From assembly GCF_025263565.1 (NCBI RefSeq), contig NZ_CP079865.1, positions 6,545,525 through 6,609,524 of the forward strand: DNA of 64,000 bases. Reading direction: 5' to 3'. The position numbers and the translations under genes were made by a program. Position 1 is the first letter of the stretch. Each line of letters opens with the position of its first letter. Below are positions 54,964-63,353 of this stretch, piece by piece. Source of the DNA: Mycobacterium sp. SMC-8 (lineage in GTDB: Bacteria; Actinomycetota; Actinomycetes; Mycobacteriales; Mycobacteriaceae). The notes beneath the pieces were generated by a model. That model was given only the letters and a program-made list of their open reading frames with translations, was not told where the DNA came from and searched no databases.

Positions 54964-56325
54964 ATGAGCGAATTCATGCGAAGCAGCGACGCATTCACCT
55001 GGTCGATGGAGAGCGATCCGCGACTGAGGTCGACGGTGGTGACCGTGCTGATGCTGGACCGGGTGCCGGACTGGGCGGAGGTCCGCGACCGCGTCGAACG
55101 GCTCAGCCACGACCTGCCGATGCTGCGGCAGACCGTCGTCGAGTCGCCGCCCCCGGCGCCGCCGCGATGGCAGGACTGCGCCGACTTCGATCTGGATTTC
55201 CATATGCGCAGAGTGGCCGCGCCGGCCGACGGATCGTTCGCTGACGTGCTGGAACTCGCCCGCCTGGCGCAGATGGAGGACTTCGACCGGGCCCGTCCGC
55301 TGTGGAAGATCACCCTGATCGAAGGACTGCCCGACGGCGAGGCCGCCGTGCTGTGCGTTTTCCATCACGCACTGTCCGACGGCGTGGGCGGGGTGCAGAT
55401 CGCGATGGCCCTGTTCGGCCTCTCCCCCGAACCCTCGTCGGCGGACGCCGAGTCGCCGCCTCCTCCGCGCCGATCCCCGCTCGACGACTACCGGGATGCC
55501 GCACGGTACGGCCTCGGGGTCGTCGGAAGCGCGGTGATCGGTGTGCTGGCCGCGGCGCCGAGGCTGATCGTCGACGGTGTGCGCAGCCCGCTGCGGACGG
55601 TGGCCTCGGCAGCGGGGCTGGCGACGTCGGTGTACCGGACCGTACGGCCGGTCAACGCCACCGGATCACCGCTGATGACACGGCGCAGCCTGATCCGCAG
55701 GCTCGACGTGCTCGAGGTGCCGAAAGCCGCGCTGCGCGACGCCGCGCACCGGGGCGGAGGCGCGCTCAACGACGCGTTCGTCGCCGGGGTGGCCGGCGGG
55801 TTACGGCGCTACCACGAGAAGCACGACGTCGGTGTGGGGTCGCTGCACCTGACGATGCCGATCAGCCTCCGCACCGAGCGTGACGCCCCTGGCGGGAACC
55901 GGATCACGTTGATGCGGTTCGACATTCCGGCTGATGTGGCCGACCCGGCGGAACGGATCCGGCAGATCCACGAGCGCACCGAGCGGGTCCGTCACGAGAA
56001 GTCGCTGCCACACACGCAACTGATCGCCGGTTTCCTGAACCGGGTGCCGCGGTGGTACATCGGCACCATCCTGCGGCACGTCGACTTCCTGGCCAGCGAC
56101 GTGCCCGGGATACCGGTGCCCGTCCAACTCGGTGGGGCGAACGTGCGGGTGCAGTACGCGTTCGGGCCCACGATCGGCTCGGCGGTCAACGTCACCCTGC
56201 TGACCTACGTCGACACCTGCGCGATCGGCATCGATGTCGACAGCGGGGCGATCCCCGACATCGCGCTGTTCACCGAGTGCCTGCGAGCGGGTTTCGACGA
56301 GGTGCTGGCGCTGGCCGCCGACTGA
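54964..56325 (+). CDS. Wax ester synthase / diacylglycerol acyltransferase (WS/DGAT)
   Basis: The 453-residue protein has the catalytic HHxxxDG motif as VFHHALSDGVGGVQIA (about residues 137-143), the N-terminal region SSDAFTWSMESDPRLRSTVV, and C-terminal blocks ALNDAFVAGVAGGLRRYHEK and ASDVPGIPVPVQLGG. It would form triacylglycerol or wax esters from acyl-CoA. GGGAG precedes the ATG. It is convergent with the secreted protein gene, with seven bases between them. Confidence 0.92.
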   Translation: MSEFMRSSDAFTWSMESDPRLRSTVVTVLMLDRVPDWAEVRDRVERLSHDLPMLRQTVVESPPPAPPRWQDCADFDLDFHMRRVAAPADGSFADVLELARLAQMEDFDRARPLWKITLIEGLPDGEAAVLCVFHHALSDGVGGVQIAMALFGLSPEPSSADAESPPPPRRSPLDDYRDAARYGLGVVGSAVIGVLAAAPRLIVDGVRSPLRTVASAAGLATSVYRTVRPVNATGSPLMTRRSLIRRLDVLEVPKAALRDAAHRGGGALNDAFVAGVAGGLRRYHEKHDVGVGSLHLTMPISLRTERDAPGGNRITLMRFDIPADVADPAERIRQIHERTERVRHEKSLPHTQLIAGFLNRVPRWYIGTILRHVDFLASDVPGIPVPVQLGGANVRVQYAFGPTIGSAVNVTLLTYVDTCAIGIDVDSGAIPDIALFTECLRAGFDEVLALAAD

Positions 56326-56332
56326 TATCGGA

Positions 56333-57895
56333 TCATGCAGCGTCTCGGTGACCCGCCCGATGAGATCCTGAATCCCCTTTGCCCGCATGCCCTTTGGCAT
56401 CGCTACCGCCTTTGGCGTCTCCACCGCCGTCATCGCCGGCGTGGTCTTGGGTCTCGGCGTCGTCTTGCGTGCCGGCGTGGTCTTGCTGGGTATCAGCTGA
56501 GCCTTCCGTATCGGCGCGGTCTTCGGCGCCGCCACCGCTCTCGGCGCCCAGGCCTCTGCCGCCGTCGACGTGACCCCTCTGCACGTCGTCGGCGCGCGGA
56601 GCCGGCACATTCACGTCGCCGTCACCTGGGATGGACTCCTCGGGACTCGACACCGCTTCCAGTCCCTGTGCCGACCTCCACGGCTGCGCATGGCGCGGCC
56701 ACGGAGAATCGACCCCCGCACCGTCCCCCCTCTCCCCCGTGTAGATCTCGTCGGTGTCCGACGACCAGCCCTCGTCGGTCGCCGTCCCACGCGCGACCGT
56801 CGGCTCGGTCGTCGCATCCTCTGTGCCGGGCATACCGGTGCCGGGCCTACCCGGAATCAGCGTGCCGGGATTGGTCGATCCCGGGCGGGTTTCGTCCGCA
56901 GGGATCGGCACGAACAGTGCGCACAAACCGCACTGGGTCCCGCGCACGAAAGGATTGAACGCGGTGTTCAGCCCCCGGATGAAGTTGACGATCGTGTTCA
57001 CGATCATCGTCACGGTGGGGAATCTGATCTGGCTGAAATCTGGTGTCTGGGTGAGCGAGTCGTAGAAGTTCTCGAACGGCGTGAAGATGTTGAGTTCCTG
57101 GGTCTGCCGCGACCACGGCTCGGTCACGCCGTTCGGATCCTTGATGTCGCACAACCCGTCCGCGCTGCAGGTGATCGGATTCTTCACCTGCGGGAAGGTG
57201 TAGCCGCCCGGCGAGACGAGTGCGACGATGTGGCGCAGGTCGAACATCGTCGACAGGATCTGATCGATACGCTCACAGGCCCCGAGGTTGGTGCCGGTGC
57301 ACCCGACGTTCATCGGGAGTTGCGAAGCGGCCACCGCCGTAAGGATGTTGCCGAGCCCCACCGACAACGCGGGAAACGGCAGCAGTACGTTGACCAGCGA
57401 TTGATAACGCGCGACGTCCGCCGCATCGCTGCCGAGCACATTGAAGGGGTGGTATACCCACCAGCTGCCGCCGTACTCGAGGTCGGCCGTCAGACCGACC
57501 ACGCCGGTTTGGTTGAGGTCGATGCCGTTACGAGAATTGACGAAGCTGAACCCGCTGTTCGGCAGGTCTCCAAGATTCACGTCGCCCTGACCCAGGGCAT
57601 TGAAGAAGTTGTAGGGGACGTTGGCCAGCGCGATGAACAGATTCGCCGGGATGTTGAAGATGCTCGTGGTCGCTTGGGCAGCGGCGCCGAGCATGGGGCC
57701 CTGCGCGGAGCCGGACGGATCGCAGAGCGCCACGGCGGTTTCGCCGCAGGAGTCTGTCGTGGTCGCGGCGGTGAGACGCACCTGCTCACCAGCAGCCCTC
57801 ATTTGCGCTGTCGTCGGAGTGACCGGCGTGACTGTGATGACTCCGGCCCCCACCAGCGCCACGCTTGCGGTGACCAACGGGGCAAGAAAGGTCAT
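56333..57895 (-). CDS. Large secreted protein with low-complexity C-terminal tail
   Basis: The 520-residue protein has a signal-like N-terminus (TFLAPLVTASVALVGAGVIT) and a globular part (residues about 55-350) rich in Asn, Phe and Pro: FNIPANLFIALANVPYNFFN, WWVYHPFNVLGSDAADV, VNVLLPFPALSVGLGN. Such blocks recur in mycobacterial secreted proteins of unknown function. The last 120 or so residues are Asp/Gly/His/Ala-rich with repeats such as DAKG, QDHAG and DTQ. Six to eight cysteines in the globular part may form disulfides. Confidence 0.75.
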   Translation of the reverse strand: MTFLAPLVTASVALVGAGVITVTPVTPTTAQMRAAGEQVRLTAATTTDSCGETAVALCDPSGSAQGPMLGAAAQATTSIFNIPANLFIALANVPYNFFNALGQGDVNLGDLPNSGFSFVNSRNGIDLNQTGVVGLTADLEYGGSWWVYHPFNVLGSDAADVARYQSLVNVLLPFPALSVGLGNILTAVAASQLPMNVGCTGTNLGACERIDQILSTMFDLRHIVALVSPGGYTFPQVKNPITCSADGLCDIKDPNGVTEPWSRQTQELNIFTPFENFYDSLTQTPDFSQIRFPTVTMIVNTIVNFIRGLNTAFNPFVRGTQCGLCALFVPIPADETRPGSTNPGTLIPGRPGTGMPGTEDATTEPTVARGTATDEGWSSDTDEIYTGERGDGAGVDSPWPRHAQPWRSAQGLEAVSSPEESIPGDGDVNVPAPRADDVQRGHVDGGRGLGAESGGGAEDRADTEGSADTQQDHAGTQDDAETQDHAGDDGGGDAKGGSDAKGHAGKGDSGSHRAGHRDAA

Positions 57896-58298
57896 GGCGC
57901 CCCCCTTCTGTGATCGACGATGACAGCCCAGAACATAACGAGCAATTTCCAAGATCACATCAATCCTGTTGAAATAGCGTGAAATTCCTCTCCAAGATCG
58001 GTGAAAGGTCCAGCTGAACATGTGTCTTTTTGTTTCTTATTTCAATGAATGCATTGCGTGGCAAGCGATCCAGGCGGCTCCCGGCCATCACTGCCACCGG
58101 TCAGTGGTATCGCAGCTGAAGTGAACTGTGGGAGTTCATCATCGACCGATGGCGCTTGGACCCGTAAAAACCACATGTGTGGCGCAGTTGTGCCCTGTGA
58201 GGTCGAAGTGCAGTGCGTGATGCCGCCTGCAGAATTGGGGCAGTCCGGCGGACCCGTGGCCTTCCCGCCAACAGGGGTGTCAGAAAGGCGATTGGAGG
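57896..58298. other. Intergenic, 403 bases
   Basis: This is divergent spacer between the secreted protein gene and the aldo/keto reductase remnant. An AT-rich stretch at about 57940-58050 (tttttgtttcttatttcaat) contrasts with the GC-rich surroundings. Reading frames across 58042-58308 have no coding character. No RNA gene recognised. Confidence 0.5.
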
Positions 58299-59161
58299 AT
58301 GAACTCACCTCGCTCGGTATCGTTGCGCTCCGGCGAGAAGATCGTCGCCCTCGGTCAGGGCACCTGGCATTTTGCCGAAAGTCCGGGGTACCGGGCCGAG
58401 GAGATCACCGCGATCCGGCTTGGAATCGACTTGGGAATGACGGTGATCGACACCGCCGAGATGTACGGCAACGGCGCGGCGGAAGTCTTGGTCGGCGAGG
58501 CGATCGCGGGACGGCGCAATGAAGTATTTCTTGTCGACAAGGTACTACCGCACCACGCAACCCGATTGGGCACCGTGCGCGCGTGCGCTGCGCAAAGCCT
58601 CGGGGCAGGCTCGGCGTTGACTACATTGATCTTTACCTGCTGCACTGGCGCGGTAGCATCCCGCTGATCGAAACTATTGAAGGCTTCGCCGACTTGAAGC
58701 TCCACGGGATGATCCGCCACTGGGGCGTGAGCAATCTCGATATCGACGACATGATCGAATTGTCGGGCGTCCCAGGTGGTAATGAGGTCGAGACGAATCA
58801 GATTCTCTATAACCTGACCCGCCGCGGCCCGGAGTACGCGCTGATACCGTGGCTGTCCCAACATCGGATATTGACGATGGCCTATTCGCCAATCGAGCAA
58901 GGCCGGCTGCTCGCCAACCCGGCGCTGCGACCGATTGCGCAGCGGCACAACGCCACTCCGGCACAGATCGTGCTGGCGTGGGTGTTGCAGCACGACGGGG
59001 TCGCCGCTATCCCACGCGCCCGAACTCCCTCCCACGTCAGGCAAAACGCCGCCGCCCGAGACATCGAGCTGACCCGCAACGACCTGCGAGACCTCGACCG
59101 AGCGTTCCTCCACCTACCCGGCCGACCCCGCTTGAAGTTCTGTAAGACGGCCCGCGTGTGA
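58299..59161 (+). pseudogene. Aldo/keto reductase, frameshifted
   Basis: Frame 1 gives MNSPRSVSLRSGEKIVALGQ and DTAEMYGNGAAEVLVGEAI, with the catalytic Asp/Tyr and the Lys in VFLVDKVLPHH. Frame 2, from about 58600, resumes RLGVDYIDLYLLHWRGSIPL (His) and runs to GRPRLKFCKTARV. The break lies between about 58590 and 58610. Fusing the frames restores a full-length AKR of about 285 residues. GGAGG abuts the ATG with no spacer. Apart from the frameshift all catalytic residues are present. Confidence 0.8.
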
Positions 59162-59255
59162 TGCACGCCTCCACTTGGGAAGTACAGGCGCGTGCAGCTC
59201 AGATCCACGGCGTCTTTCGGCTCTGGTGGGGCACTCCAATGCGCGCCAAGGCCCG

Positions 59256-59743
59256 TTAATCGGGATACCGGATGTCGACCAGCTCGACCTGCAGTGGTCC
59301 CTGCGGCGTCTCGTATGTCACGACGTCCCCTGGCTGATGGCCTGCCAGGGCGAGCCCCATCGGGCTGTCCGGCGTTAACGCGTGCTCGTCCACGACCGGC
59401 ACCTCTCGGACGACGGCGACCACCCGCAGGCGGTCGAGCTCCCCATTCGATAGCGCACCGTCACCTCGGTCCCGTCCGGCAGCGCGCCGGGCACCTCAGA
59501 CTCGGGTGGCCCACCGTGCAGATGCCAGTTGATTTCGGCTATCCGGTCGTCGATTGCGGCCAGCTGGTCGGCGAGAGCGATCTGGTTGGCCGCATCGGCG
59601 TCGATGAGGTCGCCGACCGTATCGCGGATGCTGTCGAGGTCGGCCGCCACGCGCTCGCGGCGCCGCTTCAGTTCTTCGAGCTCAGCCTCGAGAAGGGCGA
59701 TCTCGTCCGGCGTCAGCGTCGCCGCTCGGCTGTGCTTACTCAC
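59256..59743 (-). pseudogene. GreA/GreB-family elongation factor, frameshifted
   Basis: The N-terminal coiled coil (LTPDEIALLEAELEELKRRR to QIALADQLAAID) and the start of the FKBP-like domain (GALPDGTEVTVRY) are in frame from the GTG at 59743. One missing base near 59450 shifts the frame. In the next frame the rest reads NGELDRLRVVAVVREVPVVD, then SPMGLALAGHQPGDVV and ends VELVDIRYPD at 59256. It overlaps the HPF-like gene by GTGA. It resembles shorter Gre paralogues found in stress islands. Confidence 0.8.
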
Positions 59744-60141
59744 GATCCCGCGCCGGCGTTCAACCCAGGGTGGCGGATGGTGTCGCGCCGCAGCTGACGA
59801 TTGCTCTTGGGGTCACGCTCGGTCTTGTGCCGATCGATCTGAGTGATCAGGTCCCTCTTGGCTTCGGCGAGGGCCCGCATGAGACCCCGGTCCTGGCCAA
59901 CAGCCACCAGCGGCGGGAAGCCCGGCAGAAACGCGCGCAGCGTTACGCTCTGCTCTTTACCGCCGCGCTCGCGCACTGACACCTCGACTTGGACTTCGCT
60001 CGGATCCCACCTGGCCAGGTGCGGACCCAGCGCGGACAGTTCGTCGAGCACCAGCTCACGTTCATCTTCCTTGAACCCGGCGCCCAGAAGAAGGGAGCGC
60101 TCATCGAGGCGGTCCCGCCGCGCGTTGTCGGTGCTACTCAT
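59740..60141 (-). CDS. HPF/RaiA-like ribosome-associated protein
   Basis: The 133-residue protein has a central region DPSEVQVEVSVRERGGKEQS and LVAVGQDRGLMRALAEAKRDLITQIDRHK, which resembles the beta-alpha-beta fold of hibernation-promoting factors. The ATG at 60141 gives MSSTDNARRD. The open frame continues upstream without stop into the DUF308 gene, but the intervening 100 codons lack coding character. Its stop overlaps the Gre-like gene by GTGA, so the two form an operon. Confidence 0.62.
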   Translation of the reverse strand: MSSTDNARRDRLDERSLLLGAGFKEDERELVLDELSALGPHLARWDPSEVQVEVSVRERGGKEQSVTLRAFLPGFPPLVAVGQDRGLMRALAEAKRDLITQIDRHKTERDPKSNRQLRRDTIRHPGLNAGAGS

Positions 60142-60235
60142 GCCTATGAGCATTGGGCACAAAGGACGTGAACCGCTTCCCTCCTCAGGCCCGATCTCAG
60201 GGTGGATTGTGGGCCTGCGAGGACATGGCGCGAGG

Positions 60236-60343
60236 TCAGGACTTGGCCGGGCGCTTCTGCTTGACACGAGCGCCCACTCCCTGCGCGGCCGGGTCGACAC
60301 GTCGACTGTCGACGGCGGTCGCCCGCTTCTCCATCGTCGACAT
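60236..60343 (-). CDS. Small basic protein, 35 residues
   Basis: ATG at 60343 has AGGAG five bases upstream, the best ribosome-binding site in this region. The product starts MSTMEKRATAVDSRRVDPAA and ends KQKRPAKS: basic, with no hydrophobic segment. It lies in a different frame from the DUF308-HPF open frame. The family is unknown. It could be a nucleic-acid-binding peptide or a chance frame; the strong initiation site favours a gene. Confidence 0.5.
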   Translation of the reverse strand: MSTMEKRATAVDSRRVDPAAQGVGARVKQKRPAKS

Positions 60344-60423
60344 CGTGTCTCCTGGGAACCCCGGTGCTCCAGCAGTTTTCGAGTACCGATGCAACGACAA
60401 CAGGTGGGTCCAGTAGAGCTGAT

Positions 60424-60447
60424 GACTGGAACCGAACCCGCGTATTC
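60424..60447 (-). repeat. tRNA T-arm-like 24-mer, copy A
   Basis: On the minus strand GAATACGCGGGTTCGGTTCC is followed by AGTC. It is a direct repeat of copy B at 61282-61305, differing at only two or three positions. It marks the point where DUF308 homology stops. Confidence 0.5.
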
Positions 60448-61110
60448 GCGCCATGTGGCCGTTGCCGTACGCACGTTCACCGGCACCTTGGCGCGGTCGC
60501 GGCGAGCATTGAACGCGGACACGATCTCGAACAGGCCGAGGGCAACGAGGAACGCGCCCGTCACCATGGCGAGAAGGACGATCGACGAGAACGGCAGCAG
60601 CAGCACGACGATGCCGGCCAGCACGGACACGATTCCGAACAAGATATCCCAGGCACGTCCAGACGTTTCGGTGCCGCTGATCGCCGCGACCGTCGTCGCG
60701 ACCCCTCTGATGATGAAGCTGATACCGATGTAGATGCTGAACAGCAGAATCGAGAACGGTTCGCCGAAGTACCGAAAGGTCAGAACCGCGAGAATTACCG
60801 ATACGGCGCCGCTGACGAACAGGAGTGCGCGACCACCACCCGATAGGTCCGCCGCCATCGCAATGAACAGCTGTCCAAGGCCGACGACAAGCAGTGACAC
60901 ACCGAACAGCGCCGCGGCGACGAGGACGGTCTTTCCCGGCCACACCAGCATCAGCACGCCGAGGATGATCGCCAGCACCCCAGACGCCAAAAACACTTTC
61001 CACACCTGTGCGGCACGAGTTTCGGGAAGGGTCGACGATCGGCGTTTTCCGGCTGGCCTACCGCAGAAGTCACAAGAAATCTCCCCTAGATCCGGGTCAT
61101 TGAGTTCCAA
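60448..61110 (-). CDS. DUF308/HdeD-family membrane protein, 3' end unclear
   Basis: The ATG at 61110 opens a protein with CDFCGRP near its N-terminus (possible metal site) and six helices (VFLASGVLAIILGVLMLVWP, FGVSLLVVGLGQLFIAMAA, SILLFSIYIGISFIIRG, ILFGIVSVLAGIVVLLLPF), typical of the HdeD/DUF308 acid-resistance family. Similarity ends near FNARRDRAKVPVNV. The frame then runs on without stop for 100 codons into the HPF-like gene, so the natural 3' end was probably lost. Treat as possibly truncated. Confidence 0.7.
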
Positions 61111-61936
61111 CAGGAGTCTGCTCGGCTGACGCGCGTCGACCGCGTGCGCCCGTCAGGACCAAAATCGCACGTGTCGCTGGTCCTCGCAGGATGACCGGGC
61201 ATAAGGGTTCTGCGGCGCCCACGAAACGCCGGCCGGCGCAGCGTTGCGCCACGCCGTCACCTTCGATGGGGTACATACGGCGACGGGAATCGAACCCGCG
61301 TATTCAACTAGGGAAATACTCTCTACGCCCGAACGGTCAGCGATAGACGCCGGCAACGCCTGCGGGTCGCGTCCTGCACGGTGCGACGGAGGTCGCCATG
61401 CTCAGCGGTGGCGTCGAGCAGGCCGCAGAAGATCTCGCCATCAGCCAGTGGGTGCGGCAAATTCAGGAGCGCCATCGCCGCCGGCTGGAGACGGTCCCAG
61501 CGTTCGGGCGTCACCACCGTCGACGCCGAGGTGGTGATCGGAGCATAGAGGGCGCCACCTGCGCACGGCGAAGAAGGGATCGAATTCGGGTTTCCCCTGC
61601 GGGCGGCCAGAAGTGTTTTCAGCCAGGGGAATTCGGATGCATTCATTTCGGGCGCCGCCCATGGCCGGCGGATACACGCAGCTGAGCAACCCCATACCGC
61701 TTGCAGGACAGGGCGATAGCTCGTCGCCGGCACGGGTCCCCGAACGCGTGGAAGAGGGGTGGACGCATGCGGGACGCGTCACCGGAGCAAACGCCCAGTG
61801 GGTCGAGTGCTGCGCCAGCGGTTCAATTCAGTGCCGTCCGAACTCGCCAATAAGGTGGCGATTACCGGTCCAGTATCTATCCTGAATTGGCGGGCACAGC
61901 ACGCCACCTTCGAAGGCTCTCACGGGGTGGGAGCGG
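61111..61936. other. Spacer of 826 bases with a tRNA-like fragment
   Basis: Copy B of the T-arm-like repeat lies here (see separate entry). The rest has broken frames on both strands (for example 61323-61733 minus) with no recognisable domain. A complete tRNA could not be folded around the T-arm: no D- or anticodon arm lies upstream on the minus strand. Confidence 0.5.
61282..61305 (-). repeat. tRNA T-arm-like 24-mer, copy B (possible attachment-site remnant)
   Basis: On the minus strand GCGGG-TTCGATT-CCCGT folds as a perfect T stem-loop (one G.U pair), preceded by GAATAC and followed by CGCCGTATG like a tRNA 3' end. The 5' half of a tRNA is missing. Such 3'-terminal fragments are left at attachment sites by integrating elements. 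Confidence 0.5.
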
Positions 61937-62368
61937 ATGATGACTACATTTGCAGAGCGATTGAACCGGACTGTTCGACACGGTTTATCCGCCAGGCCGG
62001 GGACCGCACACCTCAGCCGAAGTGGTGGCAGCGCTGAAGGCAGAGGGCTTCGACGATGTCAGCCCCCTTACCTGTCGCAGCTGAGATCGGGAAACCGGAT
62101 CGAATCCGTCCCGGCGCGACAATGGCTGCGTTGGCAAACTTCTTTCGGATCAAACCCGAATTTTTTCACCGATGACGCCTACTACGCGAGGGCGCTCGAT
62201 CTACAGGAGTTGACCCCAAGCTGGCCGGCCTGCGTGACGACGGGGTACGCCGTGTGGCGGCCGGCACGGGCGATTGGACTGTCGCCCCAGGCTGCAGCGC
62301 GATCTTGTGGAACAAGTCGACGAATTACGCGGCGCAGGGAGCACCTCGCCGACAGTCCATCGGCCTGA
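61937..62368 (+). pseudogene. EspR-like nucleoid-associated regulator, multiply frameshifted
   Basis: Pieces of EspR are spread over three frames. MTTFAERLNR lies at the start, then LFDTVYPPGRGPHTSAEVVA and ALKAEGFDDVS, then PPYLSQLRSGNR (the DNA-binding helix region), MAALANFFRIKPEFF, TDDAYYARALDLQEL, RDDGVRRVA, and near the end GLSPQAAAR with REHLADSPSA. At least four single-base indels separate them. By eye the order and sequence match M. tuberculosis EspR, a regulator of ESX-1 genes. Confidence 0.8.
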
Positions 62369-62712
62369 TCGGCCCCTCCCAGAGCCACGCAGAAGGTCTG
62401 GACACAGCGGTGGGGCCGGGGGCCGGGGGTTCAGGCAACGAACGTTGCCGAATTGGCGGCATGTGGGCCGCGGGTGGGCTCGATGTCTCCGATCCCCTCA
62501 TCGTCTTGGGTGGCGGAGGAGCCATCGCCAATGCCGACCCCGGAGGCAGCACGTCGGAAGTAGCCGGCTCTGGCAGCCGAAACAGCTCCTCCATTTCCGA
62601 CCGTTTCCAGAGGCACGTCGCCCCCTGGATCGATGGCGACGTTCCGCAACCATTCTCGGAAGGAGCCAACACCCACCGAAGAAGGTGCGTCTATTCCAGC
62701 AAAAACGGAGTT
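62369..62712. other. Spacer of 344 bases, no gene supported
   Basis: Frames on the minus strand (for example 62325-62672) are open but Ser/Pro/Gly-rich and unlike any family known to me. A GGGGCCGGGGGCCGGGGG run lies at about 62410-62430. It may be decayed coding DNA. Confidence 0.4.
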
Positions 62713-62999
62713 TGAACCGTCCCGGGTTTCATGTACTCCTCAGGTTTCTGTGATCCGGCCGGTCTACCGGTCACGAGTTGGGAATAGTAGCGGGCTTCGG
62801 CTTCGGCCGGCGGAATGCGTCCGAGGCGGTGCATCAGGCGCTGCTGGTTGTACTCCAGGCGACGTAGTCGGCGGAGGATGGCCTCGACGTCGCCCACGGT
62901 GTTCTGTGCGGGCCGCGGCGAAACGGGGAATCCGCCCGGACACATTCGTTCTTGTACAGGCCGATGGTCGTCTCAGCCAGCGCGTTGTCGAAGGCTTGA
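62713..62999 (-). mobile_element. 3' fragment of an IS3-family element
   Basis: On the minus strand the transposase OrfB C-terminal region is readable with frameshifts: FDNALAETTIGLYKNECVRA with the late catalytic region, then the line ending LMHRLGRIPPAEAEARYYSQ and AGSQKPE. TGAACCG at 62713 is typical of the IS3-family end. The upstream (5') part is absent; the fragment stops at about 62999. It is a broken remnant. Confidence 0.72.
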
Positions 63000-63046
63000 C
63001 CGGCTAACAGCGGGCTCAGGGAGCTGTGTTGGCGTGGCGGAGAGGT

Positions 63047-63353
63047 TCATTGTCGGGGTGGTGTGGTGAGCTTGCGGAGTTGTTCGTCGTGGCGTTTGAC
63101 GCGTGCGGCGAGTGTTTCTTCGACGGCGGTGCGTAGGTGGGCGACGTCGGTGGCCAGGCCGGTGAGGGTGCGGGCGTCGGTTTGTCGGGTGCGGCGTTCG
63201 TCGACGATGGCGCGGAGCTGGCGGTCGCGGTAGAGGTGGTGGCGCGGCTGATCTGGGCGTGCTCGGCGACGGCGGTGAAGGTGATGGGCCGGCCGGCGCG
63301 GTGGCGAGGTTGGCGCAGACCCGTTCGACGCGCAGCAGGGCGTGTCTGTTCAT
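63047..63353 (-). pseudogene. Accessory protein of a recombinase module (DUF6262/TnpC-like), frameshifted
   Basis: The ATG at 63353 overlaps the integrase stop by ATGA, the normal arrangement of these modules. The opening MNRHALLRVERVCANLATA is followed in another frame by RPITFTAVAEHAQISRAT (HTH-like), then in a third frame LYRDRQLRAIVDERRTRQTD and RVKRHDEQLRKLTTPPRQ to the stop at 63047. Two indels are needed to restore it. Confidence 0.68.

Noticed and set aside
58042..58308. An 88-codon minus-strand gene
   Set aside because: Ser/Thr/Pro-rich composition without a start signal, and antisense to the upstream region of the AKR gene.
59740..61110. A single DUF308-HPF fusion protein of 456 residues
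   Set aside because: The 100 codons between the domains lack coding character, contain Cys/Arg noise, and overlap a small gene with a strong ribosome-binding site in another frame.
61240..61340. A complete tRNA gene
   Set aside because: Only the T-arm and a possible acceptor 3' strand are present; no matching 5' acceptor, D-arm or anticodon arm could be found.
62325..62676. Minus-strand open frames in the espR-IS3 spacer
   Set aside because: They have no start signal, no similarity I recognise and low-complexity composition.
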